Below are positions 1-38,465 of a stretch of DNA of 64,000 bases, piece by piece. The notes under the pieces were generated by a model, which saw only the letters and a program-made list of their open reading frames with translations, made no database searches and was not told the DNA's origin. The position numbers were made by a program, and so were the translations under genes. The first letter of the stretch is position 1. The number at the start of each line of letters is the position of its first letter. The stretch is from assembly GCF_034702125.1 (NCBI RefSeq), contig NC_085872.1, positions 24,893,002 through 24,957,001 of the forward strand, read 5' to 3'. This DNA comes from Engraulis encrasicolus. Its lineage: Eukaryota > Chordata > Actinopteri > Clupeiformes > Engraulidae.

Positions 1-242
1 TTTTATATCCACATTTTAATGTCATGAATAGCCATCAATGTTTTTGTTTGTGTTGTTGTTTGGATTCCCCTATTATTATTATGATTATTATTTTAAATAT
101 ATATTTTTCCGTTCTCAGTTGCAGGTATGGACGGACTTGTTTAAACTGGATCCATAATAGTTAGCCATACACTGGGCCTAAAATTATTTTAGGGTGGGGT
201 CCAGCATCTTGGCTATAGTACAATATCCACACAACAGTAGTC
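1..242 (+). other. kcnb2: 5' flank of the first kcnb2 coding exon (5' UTR or upstream intron)
   Basis: AT-rich sequence ahead of the kcnb2 start codon. A pyrimidine tract ending in AG at 117-118 (TTTTTCCGTTCTCAG) could be a 3' splice site, because mammalian KCNB2 has a non-coding first exon; this is inference. An in-frame TAG at 216-218 lies 27 bases before the ATG at 243 and supports that start. A five-codon upstream ORF sits at 127-144. No TATA box or CpG-rich promoter is visible, so the true promoter is probably outside the window. Confidence 0.4.
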
Positions 243-17255
<17,013 letters not shown>

Positions 17256-19295
17256 GGCGTTAACGAGGGATACATTTCCTCCCTTCCTCCAATTCAGATG
17301 CTCAGAGACTGAGTGTGTTGAACATGCAGGTATACACTGGCCTGCTAAACTGTCCTGTAGTGAATAAGATTAACATTTTTTTTTCTCTGGGATGGCTGGA
17401 CAGTGTTTGACTGTACAGCTATCAGTATGGATAAACAGGACTCTGTTTGTTTCAGTCAAGGGATAACATGCATGTCCGCACAGATGGATGTAACTGTGGT
17501 CTATCAAAGGAAAACAGGAACAAAACCAAATGTACATATTTGAGATATTTTAGATAGCATTGAGAAGGCCTCTCAAATGGGATTCTCATTTGAAAGGTCA
17601 AAGTTTAAAAAACATCCCATGCACTACATTTTTTTCTGGTAATAATAATCGAGATGCACAAAGATGCATGCACCAAGGCAATCACAACCACGAGCATTCA
17701 GTGCGCCAATTCATACTCATTCCTTTACCTGTTGGCATCAGGGAACCAGTGTGGGCATGTTTATTTAAGCACTTTGCACATTACTGCCTTGTAAACGTAT
17801 TTATTTGGTCTTCTGTTACTGTCAGAAAAGCCACGTCGGCATTTCCTTGAAAGGCACATTTACATTCAAGTCTGGGCATGCACTTGTCCTCCAATGTTGT
17901 CCTGAGAGGGTTTTACTTCTTTATGTCAATGCTTAATATGAACACTAGAACAAGTGCAAAACTGTACTGAAAAGAAAAAAAAATCCATAGTAAGACAGTT
18001 CATGTCTGTGCTTAAAACATGCGATAACACCTATATGTATTAACCAAGATGTGAAAATGAAATGCAAGGACTGGATATAGCCTACAGTGTCCATTTGAGC
18101 TCCAACTTCGTATCAGATTAACAAATTTTATCAGCTGTTCAAATGAGACCTGTCACCTACAAGTTTTTATTTCTGTTGATCATAGCCAGCTGTAACCTTC
18201 CTCCAGACCTTTGCTACATGTTGCCTTTTCCTTTTGAGACGGAGATTCTGTCCTGGTGATCCAGTGCATGTGTGTGCATGTGCATACGTGTACGCATACA
18301 CCCAGCCGTGTGTGCGGGATTAGATGAAGAGTGCAGGACAGGTACCTCGCTGCAATGACTGTGGTCTCACTGGGGAAGAGAAGTGATCATGGTGCCCCCT
18401 GCAGGCTACAGATGGAGGCACTTTAATCCGAGACTCAATCCAAGAGTCCCTGGCCGAATTTTAACGTGGATTATTTCCTAAGGACAGGCTTCACTTTTTA
18501 AATGAGGCGTCACTTACTGAAGAGCATCAAGCAAACCTTGAATGGGTCCTGACTTTGAGTGTGTTTTAAACAGAACTGAGTGCTCTGCAGTTGTGCAGTT
18601 TTATTTTCAAATGTAAATACAAATACAATACGAGTAAATTAATGTATACAGCTACAATATGTATTCTCTGGATTCCAACATTTGAAAGTGGCTCTATTTT
18701 TTTTGTATAAAATTGTAAAAAGGCAGTTAGGCAGGACCAATTTCTGCTTTATGGTTGAAATTATGTGCCTTTTCATAAATAGTCATTTATGAGAAGGTGA
18801 AGTCAATCGGCTTGTTCGTAGAAATCCTGAAATCTACTTTTTATAGGGAAATAAGATATGCAAGCAATTCCTCAGGTTTTATAAAACTTGAAATATGTCA
18901 CCGCTTGACTCATTTTACAGCTATTTTAACTGTGATCTATCTTTTAACTGTAAATCTTCACATTTATTGTTAAAATGTCAGGGAGTAACATTTTAGTGCA
19001 GATCTATTCCTTAACAGCTATATATACACACAACCTTGTAATATAATACAGTGTTTGTTGGTTCTCAGAAAAATAAGGCTGAAGGTTGCCTTTCTCTTTA
19101 CAAACTAGTCTACTGTACACTCTGTACACAAGGTGATCATTTATCCTCTTTGGTGTCTGTTTTCTCCGGTGAATTTACTAGATTTGTACTAGTATGTATC
19201 AGTAGCTACATTTGTCATGACTGTATGTTTTAGTTGCATTGTTCCCAATAAATGACCATATGCAATAGACCAAATAAATGCGTCAACATAGTCCT
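17256..19295 (+). other. kcnb2: kcnb2 3' UTR (probable)
   Basis: About 2 kb of AT-rich non-coding sequence directly after the kcnb2 stop, with no transposon visible and two closely spaced AATAAA signals at its end. The extent is inferred from those signals. AU-rich words such as ATTTA and TGTAAATA occur at 18600-19010 and could affect mRNA stability or Pumilio binding. Confidence 0.65.
19247..19278 (+). terminator. kcnb2: Two polyadenylation signals for kcnb2
   Basis: AATAAA at 19247-19252 and again at 19273-19278. They lie 2.0 kb after the kcnb2 stop codon, the first plausible cluster in a clean 3' UTR. Cleavage is expected 10-30 bases later. The following gene rpl7 is convergent, with its own poly(A) signal about 3.4 kb away. 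Confidence 0.65.
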
Positions 19296-19720
19296 TGCTT
19301 GATGAAAATTCCAAGTTCCCTCTTATCATACAGTTAAAGATGCCATGACTAATGATGAAAATGCTTTGTTTCCATGCAATGTTACCAAGCTTGAAGTTTG
19401 GGTGATTTCCTCCAACATTTTGTTGAACTTAAAATATAAGCAATGCCTAGCAGGGCTACAAAGGATTGCCCATACGTCAACCTAACTGGCTCAAGGCTGC
19501 ACAATTTGGTTACAGAAAATGCATTTCCATGTTCAACAATATTTTATTTTAATAGTACCCAAGCAAACTCTGTATCCTTCTCCCTATCCTGTCATGTGTC
19601 ATGTTGAGATTTATTAGACACCCATAATACCCCCCTATTGGATTTGAGGCTATTAGCATCTTTGCACCACAGGGGGCAGCATTCGTCTTATCCAGAGCCA
19701 CTCTGAACAGGAGACAAAGA

Positions 19721-20012
19721 GTGCGTTCCAATATTCGACCTTGCCTCCTCCACTTGTGCATGTCTCCTCGCCCCACCTCCGTGGAGAAAACGATAAAGTT
19801 TCCCAGCTGTCAGCCTAGCCACAACAACTTTTGAGGGACTGTTTTTCATTCACCATCCCAATTGCAAATGAGAAAAAGACTTTACAACTGAGCTTTTGCA
19901 AGATATTGAAATATAATGCTGTTGTCAGTGACGTCATCATCATGACATATTAGTTCCTGGTATGAGGAGACAAGCAAAAGTGGAGGAGGCAAGGTCACAT
20001 ATTGGAACGTAC
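19721..20012. mobile_element. Candidate MITE, about 292 bp, with GTGCGTTCCAATAT ends
   Basis: The left end GTGCGTTCCAATATTCGACC with TTGCCTCCTCCACTT is mirrored at the right by AAGTGGAGGAGGCAAGGTC then ATATTGGAACGTAC, giving inverted repeats of about 38 bp. I cannot find a convincing target duplication, so the superfamily is open. Confidence 0.6.
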
Positions 20013-20568
20013 CCAAACACTATTTTTGTAAAACTGTATTGGAAATGAACAGCTTTGAGGAAGTTGAACTTAGAGAATTGTGGGGCTTGTTGTACCATTT
20101 CTGATTCTTTCTCAATTGTTTACACACAATTTCTGGAATCATGTCTCAAATTATCAAAGCTACACAAAAATCCAGAAACCAGAAGCGGGCAAAACAACTC
20201 ACTTCTGCGAAATAAACTTCCTTGTCTCAAAACAATGTACTCTTGTAACAGGGCAACGTTGTTGTTAAATGACAAACACAAGCCATCATTTTAAATTGAG
20301 ACTGAAATTTTCGAACACTAATGTGCATATGGTAACACTACTCAGCATGACCTACAGTGGGTCCTTATTTTGTTCAATGTTCCACTTACTAGCCTACAGA
20401 GGGTATACCCCTGTTATAAAATACTGATATGGTTTTTAGACTCCGGTACGTGGTAACATTTATTTTACACATTTTTCAGAAACTGAAAGTTATTTACTGT
20501 CAAGTATTTGGTAACCATACGAGACATCAATTTGTGTCCCCTTTAGGGAGTGATTGCTGATTAACATA

Positions 20569-21328
20569 CAGGTCCTTCTCAAATAATTAGCATATTGTTC
20601 ATTTTTTACCCATAATGTAATGATAAAAAAATAAACTTTCATGTTTTACATCCATTGCACACCAACTGAAATATTTCAGGTCTTGTTTTGTTTTAATATT
20701 GATGATTTTGGCATACAGCTCATGAAAGCCCAAAATTCCTATCTCAAAAAAAAGCATATCATGAAAAGGTTGTCTAAACAAGCTATTAACCTAATCATCT
20801 GAATTAACCAATTAACTCTTAACACTGGTAAAAGCTCCCTGAGGCTTTAAAAAGTCTCAGCCTTGTCCATTACTCAAAACCACAGTCATGGGTTAGACTG
20901 CTGACCTGACTGTGTTTAACATTAAAGTCAGTGGCTGTGGCATTGCATGAGGGTTATGGAAGCCCAGATATCATTGATGCTTAGCTGTCAGCTGTTTTTT
21001 GTTCTTTTATCTGGTGACCCACACTTCCCTCTTCATTATACTCCATAGATTTCCATACCAAGTTTTTTTTTTTTTTTTAAATCTAATTCTAATTTGCCAG
21101 AAATAAAACCCCATTGAAAGTCAATGGAATGTTCTGTCTGGCAAATTAGAATTAGATTTTTTTTTTAAATAGAAAAACTCATCAAAATCATCAATATTAA
21201 AACAAAACCTGAAATATTTCAGTTGGTGTGCAATGAATGTAAAACATATGAAAGATTATTTTGTATCATTACATTATGGGGAAAAAGTTAACTTTAACAC
21301 AATATGCTAATTATTTGAGAAGGACCTG
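20569..21328. mobile_element. Tc1/mariner-type MITE, 760 bp, with TA duplication
   Basis: The first 29 bases (starting CAGGTCCTTCTCAAATAATT) are identical to the reverse complement of the last 29, and similarity continues for roughly 140 bp. It is flanked by TA at 20567-20568 and 21329-21330, the Tc1/mariner target. Inside, 21079-21100 and 21138-21159 form a second perfect 22-bp inverted repeat next to T runs. No transposase ORF. Confidence 0.85.
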
Positions 21329-22619
21329 TATATGAAAGGAACTTGCTCATGTGTAGCAATTGACCGTTGCATTTTGAATGTCAGTGTTCCATGAGAAAAC
21401 TATGGCTTTTCATGAAGGTGTCATATCCATTGTGTGTACCGGTAGCACTTTGGAAAATGTGGTTTAGAACTGAAAGTGGGTGAGATTCAGAATTGTTGTA
21501 AGTACCAGAAATTGTGTAAACATTTAACGGTAAACTACAGTAAAATGCCACAGATCCCTTCACCCTCAACGTCTGTCCATCTTGCTCACCATCTCCCTCT
21601 GGTGGGATACCATTGAGCTGCAGTCATTTCCGGTTAGACAAAAGTTTTCTATGGCTGCGATTGGCTACAGCCAGAAAGTGGAAACGTAATGAATGTATGG
21701 CAATCCGTAAATTTTATAGTACACTTGAGTGACAGCGGCTTTAAACATGCATTAGCAGGTGGGAAAAACCAAGTCTTTTTTCTTCATTTTTATGGAATGG
21801 GTTGAAAATGTGTCAGTCATGAAGTTACCCGTGTTCCCTGCCAAGTCATTGTGATTTACTACTAAGCCCTGTGAAATGGTTTTAGATTCTTGAGGTGGTT
21901 CTAAATTAAATACTTTCTGCGAAATCAGACAGTTATTGTCAGTCATGTTGTGGTAACTATTGCATCCACTTGTCTCAGCATCTTGAAATAATTGTTAAGA
22001 CTGAGCAGTGTAGTCAGTGCAAACTTCTTTCGACATGCTCCTGACCTTGGCTGACCTTCAGGGGGTTACACCAAAGACAGTAGAATAGATGAAGAGGATT
22101 CAAACTTCGCCCACCCAATGCAAAGGAGTGTGTTCAAGTTTGGTCTCCTAAGGGCGAGTTGTCCCCTCCTTGTCTTGTGACATTTGGTGATGGCTTGCAT
22201 TAGATCTGCGCTCCATTCATTCTCAACCGCAAGACTCCAAAAGGTCTCCTAACTGAAGGTCTCCTAACGGGGCGTTCACCTGACATCACAGGGAATCAGG
22301 AAATGCATGGGCTTGAAGCATCTTATTCTAACCTACACTCTTTGGTTACACAGTAAAAAACGTGACAATCAAGTTGAATTTTATTGTATTGCTGGCAACT
22401 GGTGGATTCTTGTCAGAAATGAAGACATTCAATTTCAAACCTTAGGTACAATATTTCACTTTAGTAAAATTCTAAATTGTAACAGCAGTGGTGCCTAGCC
22501 TGTACAGCTAATGACACCCCAATTGACCATGTAAAGCTGTGGTAACAATTCAACCTTTCATTGGAAACCAGAGAGCAAGTCATGTCATCCAATGGGATGC
22601 AAGAAATAACTTCAACTAT

Positions 22620-22688
22620 GAACAGAAGTGGTCTTTTCAGATGTTTTATTGAGAATAAGATCAACAGATGACATCACCCTGGGGACAC
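22620..22688 (-). other. rpl7: rpl7 final exon: 3' UTR only, with AATAAA
   Basis: On the minus strand a strong acceptor (CTCTCTTTTCCCCAG) ends at 22689, followed by GTGTCCCCAGGG and an AATAAA signal at 22650-22645. It is the expected partner of the donor GTGAGT found right after the stop codon in the previous exon. The spliced junction would read TAA AG then GTGTC, which resembles my memory of the start of the mammalian RPL7 3' UTR. The low-coordinate end is approximate. Confidence 0.75.
22645..22650 (-). terminator. rpl7: rpl7 polyadenylation signal
   Basis: AATAAA on the minus strand, 38 bases into the final 3' UTR exon, giving the very short 3' UTR typical of ribosomal protein mRNAs. Confidence 0.75.
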
Positions 22689-23021
22689 CTGGGGAAAAGA
22701 GAGGGAGAGGAAAAAACAACATTAGTACAAAGTCTAAACATTAGTCCAAACAGTCTTGAGCCACAATCTAGTACATATCCTATATCAGAGGCAACCACAA
22801 TGTTTGGCTACTTTCAATGGCAAGCTATATAATGCATCAAGTTTTAAGCCCATTATGTTCCATGTCTACCGATGAAGTGAACACTGGCAGGAGGAAGTGG
22901 GCACACTGTAGCTTCTAATATTACATTTGGATGCAAAAACACAAGACGCCTGTAGTGACCAAAATTCAATTCCAGAATGGCGTTTAATGTGGCATCCCAG
23001 TAGAATTGGCAATCATCTACC

Positions 23022-23084
<63 letters not shown>

Positions 23085-23726
23085 CTCGAGTGACAAACAT
23101 CACACCAGCCATTTGTATACCACCGGGAGATGGTGCCTGAAGCTAACCAGTAAAGAGAACAGAAGCCCAATTCAGGTAAAAGGGCTTCAGGGACGGCAGC
23201 TGTATTGTACAGCTTGCGCCAAAAAAGCTCTTTTCCAATAAGTCTACATTTCTCCAAGCTGAGAAACACAGCCCAAGCACCACTCAAGGTTCAGGCTTAA
23301 AAATGTAACACCAACTTCACAATTTGGAATATAATACATTCAAAACACGTGCACAGAATCGCTTCCATGTGCCAATAAAACATCAGGTCATGCCATTGCA
23401 TGCGATATGTGGGACTTTCATGGAAAAATAGTCACTCGAGTAGTTAAACAACCAAACAAGGGCCTCATTCGCCCAGCCAGCAAACAAGCTATTGGCCTAC
23501 CCACAAGACCAACGCCACCAGTAGAAGAAACTCCGGAGACTGAATCTTTAACACTAAGAAAAACCTTAACTATCCTATATTCACAAACTATCAAACCTAT
23601 AGTCAGACAACTTGCTGCCCATATTGCTTCCCGATGAAGCAGTAAAACCTGAAATCATCAATGGCCATCAGTATTGCCATCAGTACACCACCCCAAAAGT
23701 AAAGGGAAAAAAGCCAGTACACTCAC
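22689..23726 (-). other. rpl7: rpl7 intron 6 (3' UTR intron, 1,038 bp)
   Basis: Non-coding. It contains a (CA)30 array, listed separately. Donor GTGAGT at 23726-23721, acceptor AG at 22690-22689. No snoRNA-like box pair with a closing stem was found. Confidence 0.7.
23023..23082 (+). repeat. (AC)30 microsatellite
   Basis: 60 bp of pure AC within rpl7 intron 6. Confidence 0.99.
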
Positions 23727-23728
23727 CT

Positions 23729-33878
<10,150 letters not shown>

Positions 33879-33890
33879 TGTCCCAGAAAT

Positions 33891-33913
33891 AAAAGAGGCC
33901 AATGCGCATGCGC
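33891..33913 (-). promoter_or_regulatory. rpl7: rpl7 promoter: 5'TOP start, CCAAT box, NRF1 site
   Basis: On the minus strand CCTCTTTT (33898-33891) is a 5' terminal oligopyrimidine tract 13 bases before the ATG, expected at the transcription start of ribosomal protein genes and known to place translation under mTOR/LARP1 control. Directly upstream are ATTGG (inverted CCAAT, 33903-33899) and the palindrome GCGCATGCGC (33913-33904), a perfect NRF1 site. TSS position is inferred. Confidence 0.7.
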
Positions 33914-34142
33914 TGTTCGTATTTAAAATACCAGTACATCCGGGGTCTGTCCAAATGGTCACATGGTTGTCAGTAGCCTCAAAGAGTAGCAGAGGGACTG
34001 GATTTTTATTTCATTTCAGGGTCCAAGGTTATTGAAAAATACATGTTGTGTGGAATTGTATGCTGACTGAGGACCAGATATCTTTCGATGACCACCTTTA
34101 CTTACATTATTTATTTACAATACACTTAGCTGACCATTCTGT

Positions 34143-34522
34143 CCAAGGCAAGGCAAGGCAAGGCAAGTTTATTTGTATAGCGCATTTCATACACAGGTGC
34201 AGCTCAATGTGCTTCACAAAACTAACAAATGCAAAAAGAAAGGAAACAGGGAAGAAAGAAGGAAATACAATTAGAGTCAAAGAACATTTAAAACATTAAG
34301 ATAAAACATAATTTAAAAATAATAATAATAATATTACAGCTGAAACATATCCAGTAGATATGTGGGTCCCATTCCATTTAATGATTTAAACACAAGTAGT
34401 ATTGACTTAAAATCAATTCTGTAGCTTACTGGGAGCCAATGCAGCGATCTTAAAATTGGAGTAATGTGGTTGAACTTCCTTGTTGTCCAAGGTGAGTCGA
34501 CTAACAAGCTAACATTTTTCAC
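34143..34522 (-). mobile_element. 5'-truncated LINE, reverse transcriptase C-terminal end and 3' tail
   Basis: The minus-strand reading HITPILRSLHWLPVSYRIDF is the conserved C-terminal part of L2/CR1-like fish LINE polyproteins. Downstream in the same sense comes GTGAAGCACATTGAGC, then GCGCTATACAAATAAACTTG with a (CCTTG)n end, the usual 3' end with tail microsatellite. The insertion is dead on arrival (5'-truncated). Confidence 0.8.
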
Positions 34523-35299
34523 ATGACAAAAAAGTGACCAATAGGCCTACCCTAATACAGGGTATTGATGACTTTAAAAAATAAAATAAAAACTCATGTG
34601 AAAAATGTCACGTGTTTATGATTATCTTGCAATGTGTTTTATGTATACTATAAAATATTATGTGTAAACTTGACACCTAAATTTCCCCATTGACAGTAAC
34701 TCAACTCCAGCCAACATGTCTCTGGGTGCATATGCACATGATTTATTTATATGATATTTGATTTAGATTAGATTAAACAATTATTCCTCCTAATTCACAG
34801 TAAAACAATTCAGTTTAGCACCTCAGCAGAAATGCAAAATGCAGAGGTGTGCTGTGGTGCACAGACTGTGCAAAGGTCACAGAAGGCCTTATATTGCCTA
34901 TGGTGGGTGCTTCCATGATACAGGACTCTTTCTTGAGAATTCTTTCTTGACTTAAGTAATCACTAAGAGTTACTGAAGATAAAGCAGCATATTAAGGACT
35001 GTAAAGAATTTCTATTCCTCAAACTTATACGTCAATGGTCTGGCCTATTCGATTGGAGGCCCCAGGGCCAAACCCGGCCCTTTATGGTTTCTGGCCCGCC
35101 ACGAGGTCTGAAGAACAATATGAAAACATAGGCGCACTATCTACATATTCGGCCCTTTTCACTGTGAGGAATTTGATAAACTGGCCCTTGGTGAGGTGAC
35201 TGTTAATTGAACCCCATTCTATTAAGTTTTATTATCCAGCCACATACACCAAACAGAGGACAAGTGAATTGGTAAACTCTAAGTTGAGTGGAACTGTTG

Positions 35300-35495
35300 A
35301 ATAGTTTGTCCTGTCCAGTCCTGTCCTGCCTATTGTCATGTCATGTATGTTATATCTAGGTGTGTATTTTATGTGTTAAATCTTTGTTTTTATCATGTCA
35401 TAGGAAATACAACCTGCCTGATGTGTACCTTACCTGCTGACAAAAAAAATCCCCATTGGGGATAATAAAGTTTCTACCTAACTAACTAACCAACT
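35300..35495 (+). mobile_element. LINE 3' tail remnant with (CTAA)n end
   Basis: CCCATTGGGGATAATAAAG followed by TTTCTACCTAACTAACTAAC matches the common 3' end of fish non-LTR retrotransposons, where a hairpin and AATAAAG precede a tetranucleotide tail. The start is uncertain. Confidence 0.5.
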
Positions 35496-36199
35496 AACTA
35501 TTTACCCAGACTGCCCCCACATGAAGTGAAAGCCCACCATATCCCCCAGACTGCAATACAATTTTATTTTTCTCTGACAGTAATTTTCACTTATCAGTGC
35601 TATTAATTGTTTGCATCCCATTTGTACAACTGGCTTCAACTGGTGTGACATCATTCCAGCCAAACACTTCGCCCAGGGGCCTACCCACGCGCAGACAGGT
35701 TGATGGAATTAAAAGTGTCCCGTTTGAGTGGCATTTTGTCAGGAACTCCTTCAGTTGGAACAAATGACTCGTCTATTCATATCGTCATCAATGCTAGTTC
35801 TACATACAGTCTGCAGAACCAAACGGTGAGTGGAGAGCGGCATTATCTTACATGGCCTCTGGGAATTTACCAAGATCCCACTGGATAACCTGACAGCATT
35901 TGTATCTATTTAGCATGCGCGGAAGCCATGCAGAAAGGAAGAGCCAGGGCTACCCTACTTAAACGCGTCGGATGTGAACAGAAATACAACTCCAGCCTGC
36001 TTTCGCCGTGAATGAACACTTGATTGGTGCTGTATCGAAGGATTTTAGAAACTTTGGCCGCACAACATTGGTTATTTTCCCAGCAGAACAGCTCCACAAA
36101 CAGGCTCTCCGTATTCTTTGCTCTAGCACGATTAGCAAGAACGAGTGGGTTACCTGGCCTTTGCACAGCTAACTTGTTTACCTGGAGTTCACCTTTAAA

Positions 36200-36473
36200 A
36201 TGAATATTGTCGTGGAATTCGTTGTGGTCGTGTTTAAAATAGTCTGGTCGTTTGTGGTAGCCGGCACCAAGTGGTTTGTCCGAATGAGAGAAAAGAGTGT
36301 TGTAGGACAGGTATGCCTGATAACTGGAGCTGGAAGCGGACTTGGGAGACTTTTTGCCAAGGAGTTTGCACGGCGTGGTGCTACACTTGTGTTGTGGGAT
36401 ATCAACCGAGAAGGCAACGAAGAAACTGCAGAATTGGTCCGTGACATCCACCGCGAAATATCATCCAAATCGG
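36200..36473 (+). CDS. rdh10: rdh10 exon 1 (residues 1-92)
   Basis: ATG at 36200 in context TTTAAAATGA. Ends in ...REISSKS plus G, donor GTAATA. Holds the membrane anchor and the cofactor-binding glycines. Confidence 0.95.
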
Positions 36474-37196
36474 GTAATATTCTGGTGTTGTATTTACCTG
36501 ATGGATTAAATTTTATGTTGATCATAGTCTACGTCAACTGGGCTACATTGGCTTCATCTTGTTCAGTAAATATAGCAGCTTAGCGTAGGCCTGTTCGAAC
36601 GAAACAAGATGTTCTAAGGATGTATTTTGTGTCTTTCTGTGTTTTTAGAGGTAATTGGAGGAATCCAGGATGTTCCCAGCAAAGCCCAAGTCTACACATT
36701 TGTGTGTGATGTTAGTAAACGCGAGAGCGTCTACCGCACAGCGGAGAAGGTCCGAGCCGAAGTGGGGAATATCGATTTCTTGATCAACAATGCAGGAGTG
36801 GTTTCAGGGCATCATCTCCTGGAGTGTCCGGACGAACTGATCGAGAGGACCATGAAGGTCAACTGCCATGCACACTTTTGGGTAGGTACTGGCCTACCGA
36901 CAAAATCTTACACTTGCCACATGTCAGTGTTGACGCCGGATGTTGACACTTTGAACTGTGCGCATACACAACTACAATAATTTGACGGAGACTGACTGAC
37001 TCATGTTTGGTACTCATTCTTTTTTGTATTGTTCTGCTTCATTCCACAGACCACCAAGGCTTTCCTCCCCAAGATGCTGGAGCAGAATCGTGGGCATATA
37101 GTGACCATTGCAAGCTCCTTGGGACTGTTCACTACAGCAGGTGTAGAGGTGAGTTTTGCTATCATTTTTCAGCACTTAACGGCATAGCAATAGTGG

Positions 37197-37227
<31 letters not shown>

Positions 37228-37986
37228 TTTTATTATTATTATTATTATTAAGTAATTATACTTACTTTTACTCCTGTTGTTTTCCAAAGGATTACTGTGC
37301 CAGCAAATTTGGTGCAATCGGCTTCCACGAGTCCCTCAGTCATGAACTGAGAGCGTCCGACAAAGATGGAATAAAGATGACTCTTGTTTGCCCATTTCTT
37401 GTGGACACTGGGATGTTTAAAGGATGCAAAATTAGGTGAGATAGTGTTCACAACTTATTTTAGAGAAGGATCAACACAAAGATCCTTTTTCTAGTCCCTG
37501 CCCAGTGCTCTTGCAGTGTCTGGTTTTTTATTATTATTATCCTGACAACGTCTTTGCGGGGAAGTGCCTTTTTTGAAAGTTAAACTGAAATTTTCCTTTT
37601 TTGTTAACAGGAAAGAAATGGCCCCATTCTTCCCCCCTCTGAAGCCTGAATACTGCGTGACTCAAGCTATGCAGGCCATCCTCACAAATCAAGAAATGGT
37701 TTGCACACCACGAGCCATGTATGTGGTCACCTTCATGAAAACGTAAGTATCTATCTACAAAACAACCTTACCTTTGTTGCCTAAATGTTCATAGAGAGTT
37801 TGATTGCTTGATGGGCTGGATTGATGCCTTTTCTAACCACTTGGTTCCTTTCTGTTTTGCAGGATTCTTCCGTTTGAGGCTATTGTTTGCATGTACAGGT
37901 TTATTGGAGCAGACAAATGCATGTACCCATTCCTGGCTCATTGCAAAGAGTCCATGAACAACAATGAAACCAAGATCAGTAGCTAA
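36200..37986 (+). CDS. rdh10: rdh10, retinol dehydrogenase 10 (six exons)
   Basis: Short-chain dehydrogenase/reductase that oxidises all-trans-retinol to retinaldehyde with NAD+, the rate-limiting first step of embryonic retinoic acid synthesis, on ER/lipid-droplet membranes. Exons: 36200..36473, 36649..36881, 37050..37148, 37290..37435, 37611..37742, 37863..37986, giving 335 residues (human 341). Residues 3-22 form the N-terminal membrane anchor ([16 protein letters not shown]); TGAGSGLG at 42-49 is the cofactor glycine motif; D67 in LVLWDIN suits NAD(H) choice; NNAG at 138-141; catalytic S191, Y204 and K208 (YCASK). The linker around residues 88-97 is several residues shorter than in mammals. 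Fish often have rdh10a and rdh10b; I cannot tell which this is. Confidence 0.96.
36649..36881 (+). CDS. rdh10: rdh10 exon 2 (residues 92-169)
   Basis: Acceptor GTGTTTTTAG; AG completes Glu92, then [20 protein letters not shown] and on to VNCHAHFW. Only this acceptor, not the AG two bases later, keeps the frame. Donor GTAGGT. Confidence 0.95.
37050..37148 (+). CDS. rdh10: rdh10 exon 3 (residues 170-202)
   Basis: [10 protein letters not shown] to TTAGVE, including catalytic S191. Acceptor CATTCCACAG, donor GTGAGT; both flanking introns are phase 0. Confidence 0.95.
37197..37250 (+). repeat. (ATT)n repeat in rdh10 intron 3
   Basis: About 54 bp of ATT/TTA units with a short T run, filling more than a third of a 141-bp intron that lies between the exons carrying the catalytic Ser and Tyr. 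Confidence 0.95.
37290..37435 (+). CDS. rdh10: rdh10 exon 4 (residues 203-251)
   Basis: [20 protein letters not shown] with the YxxxK catalytic pair, ending GMFKGCKI plus AG. Acceptor TTTTCCAAAG, donor GTGAGA. Confidence 0.95.
37611..37742 (+). CDS. rdh10: rdh10 exon 5 (residues 251-295)
   Basis: G completes Arg251, then [20 protein letters not shown] to VVTFMK plus AC. Acceptor TTTTTTGTTAACAG, donor GTAAGT. Confidence 0.95.
37863..37986 (+). CDS. rdh10: rdh10 exon 6 (residues 295-335, stop)
   Basis: G completes Thr295, then [20 protein letters not shown] to ETKISS and TAA at 37984-37986. Acceptor TTTCTGTTTTGCAG. Confidence 0.95.
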
Positions 37987-38465
37987 TCTTTGAATACCTC
38001 AAACAAACAATGTTTAACAAAAGTGTGTTACCAGTGCTGTTGCATTGGGTCTGATTTAAAAGGTTTCAGTTGGAACTGTGGTGGCTACATCAGTGATGTA
38101 AATTAAGCTTGATCGGAAACGTTAAAAGGATGTAATTTCTATTATGTTAGTGTTTACATTTAATGGTGTAATCCAAACCTGCAGTATGTTACTGTGTGAA
38201 TGTTCATTTTTTTGTATCCAATATGAATTTACTCAACATCCCAATGTTATGACGGTCACCCTTGTAATGGTATGAATACCCTACCCCCTTTCTCATGGGG
38301 GAAATAGTCATGCTATGACAGATGCCAAAACAAGTTATGCTGTTGATTTGAGTGTTCAGTGAATGATGAGTGAGCGGTTTATACTTATGACGGTGCCTTA
38401 AATAATTTATGTATTTTTGTAAATCTATATGAATTGTTGTAATAAAGAATATATTTAAGAGAAGT
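37987..38465 (+). other. rdh10: rdh10 3' UTR with AATAAA
   Basis: About 0.48 kb of AT-rich non-coding sequence ending after AATAAA at 38441-38446, preceded by TGTATTTTTGTAAATC. Cleavage site inferred. Confidence 0.75.

Larger units (their letters stand above)
19296..22619. other. Intergenic gap between convergent kcnb2 and rpl7
   Basis: AT-rich sequence holding two inverted-repeat elements, listed separately at 19721-20012 and 20569-21328. The rest shows no gene, RNA or simple repeat of note. TERF1 and SBSPON, which lie in the equivalent human interval, are not present. Confidence 0.7.
33914..36199. other. Divergent rpl7-rdh10 intergenic region
   Basis: 2.3 kb between two head-to-head start codons. 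It holds a LINE 3' fragment (34143-34522), a probable hAT relic (about 35035-35215, GGCCCTTTT/GGCCAGTTT-like words) and a LINE tail (35300-35495). The rdh10 promoter and 5' UTR must lie in about 35600-36199; I see no clear TATA box, CpG island or retinoic-acid response direct repeat there. Confidence 0.6.

Noticed and set aside
22770..22840. Second snoRNA candidate in rpl7 intron 6 (TGATG and CTGA boxes on the minus strand)
   Set aside because: No closing stem beside the boxes and a poor C box.
35906..36451. 181-codon minus-strand ORF opposite rdh10 exon 1
   Set aside because: It is the shadow of the rdh10 first exon plus GC-biased upstream sequence; no domain, and the plus strand is clearly coding.
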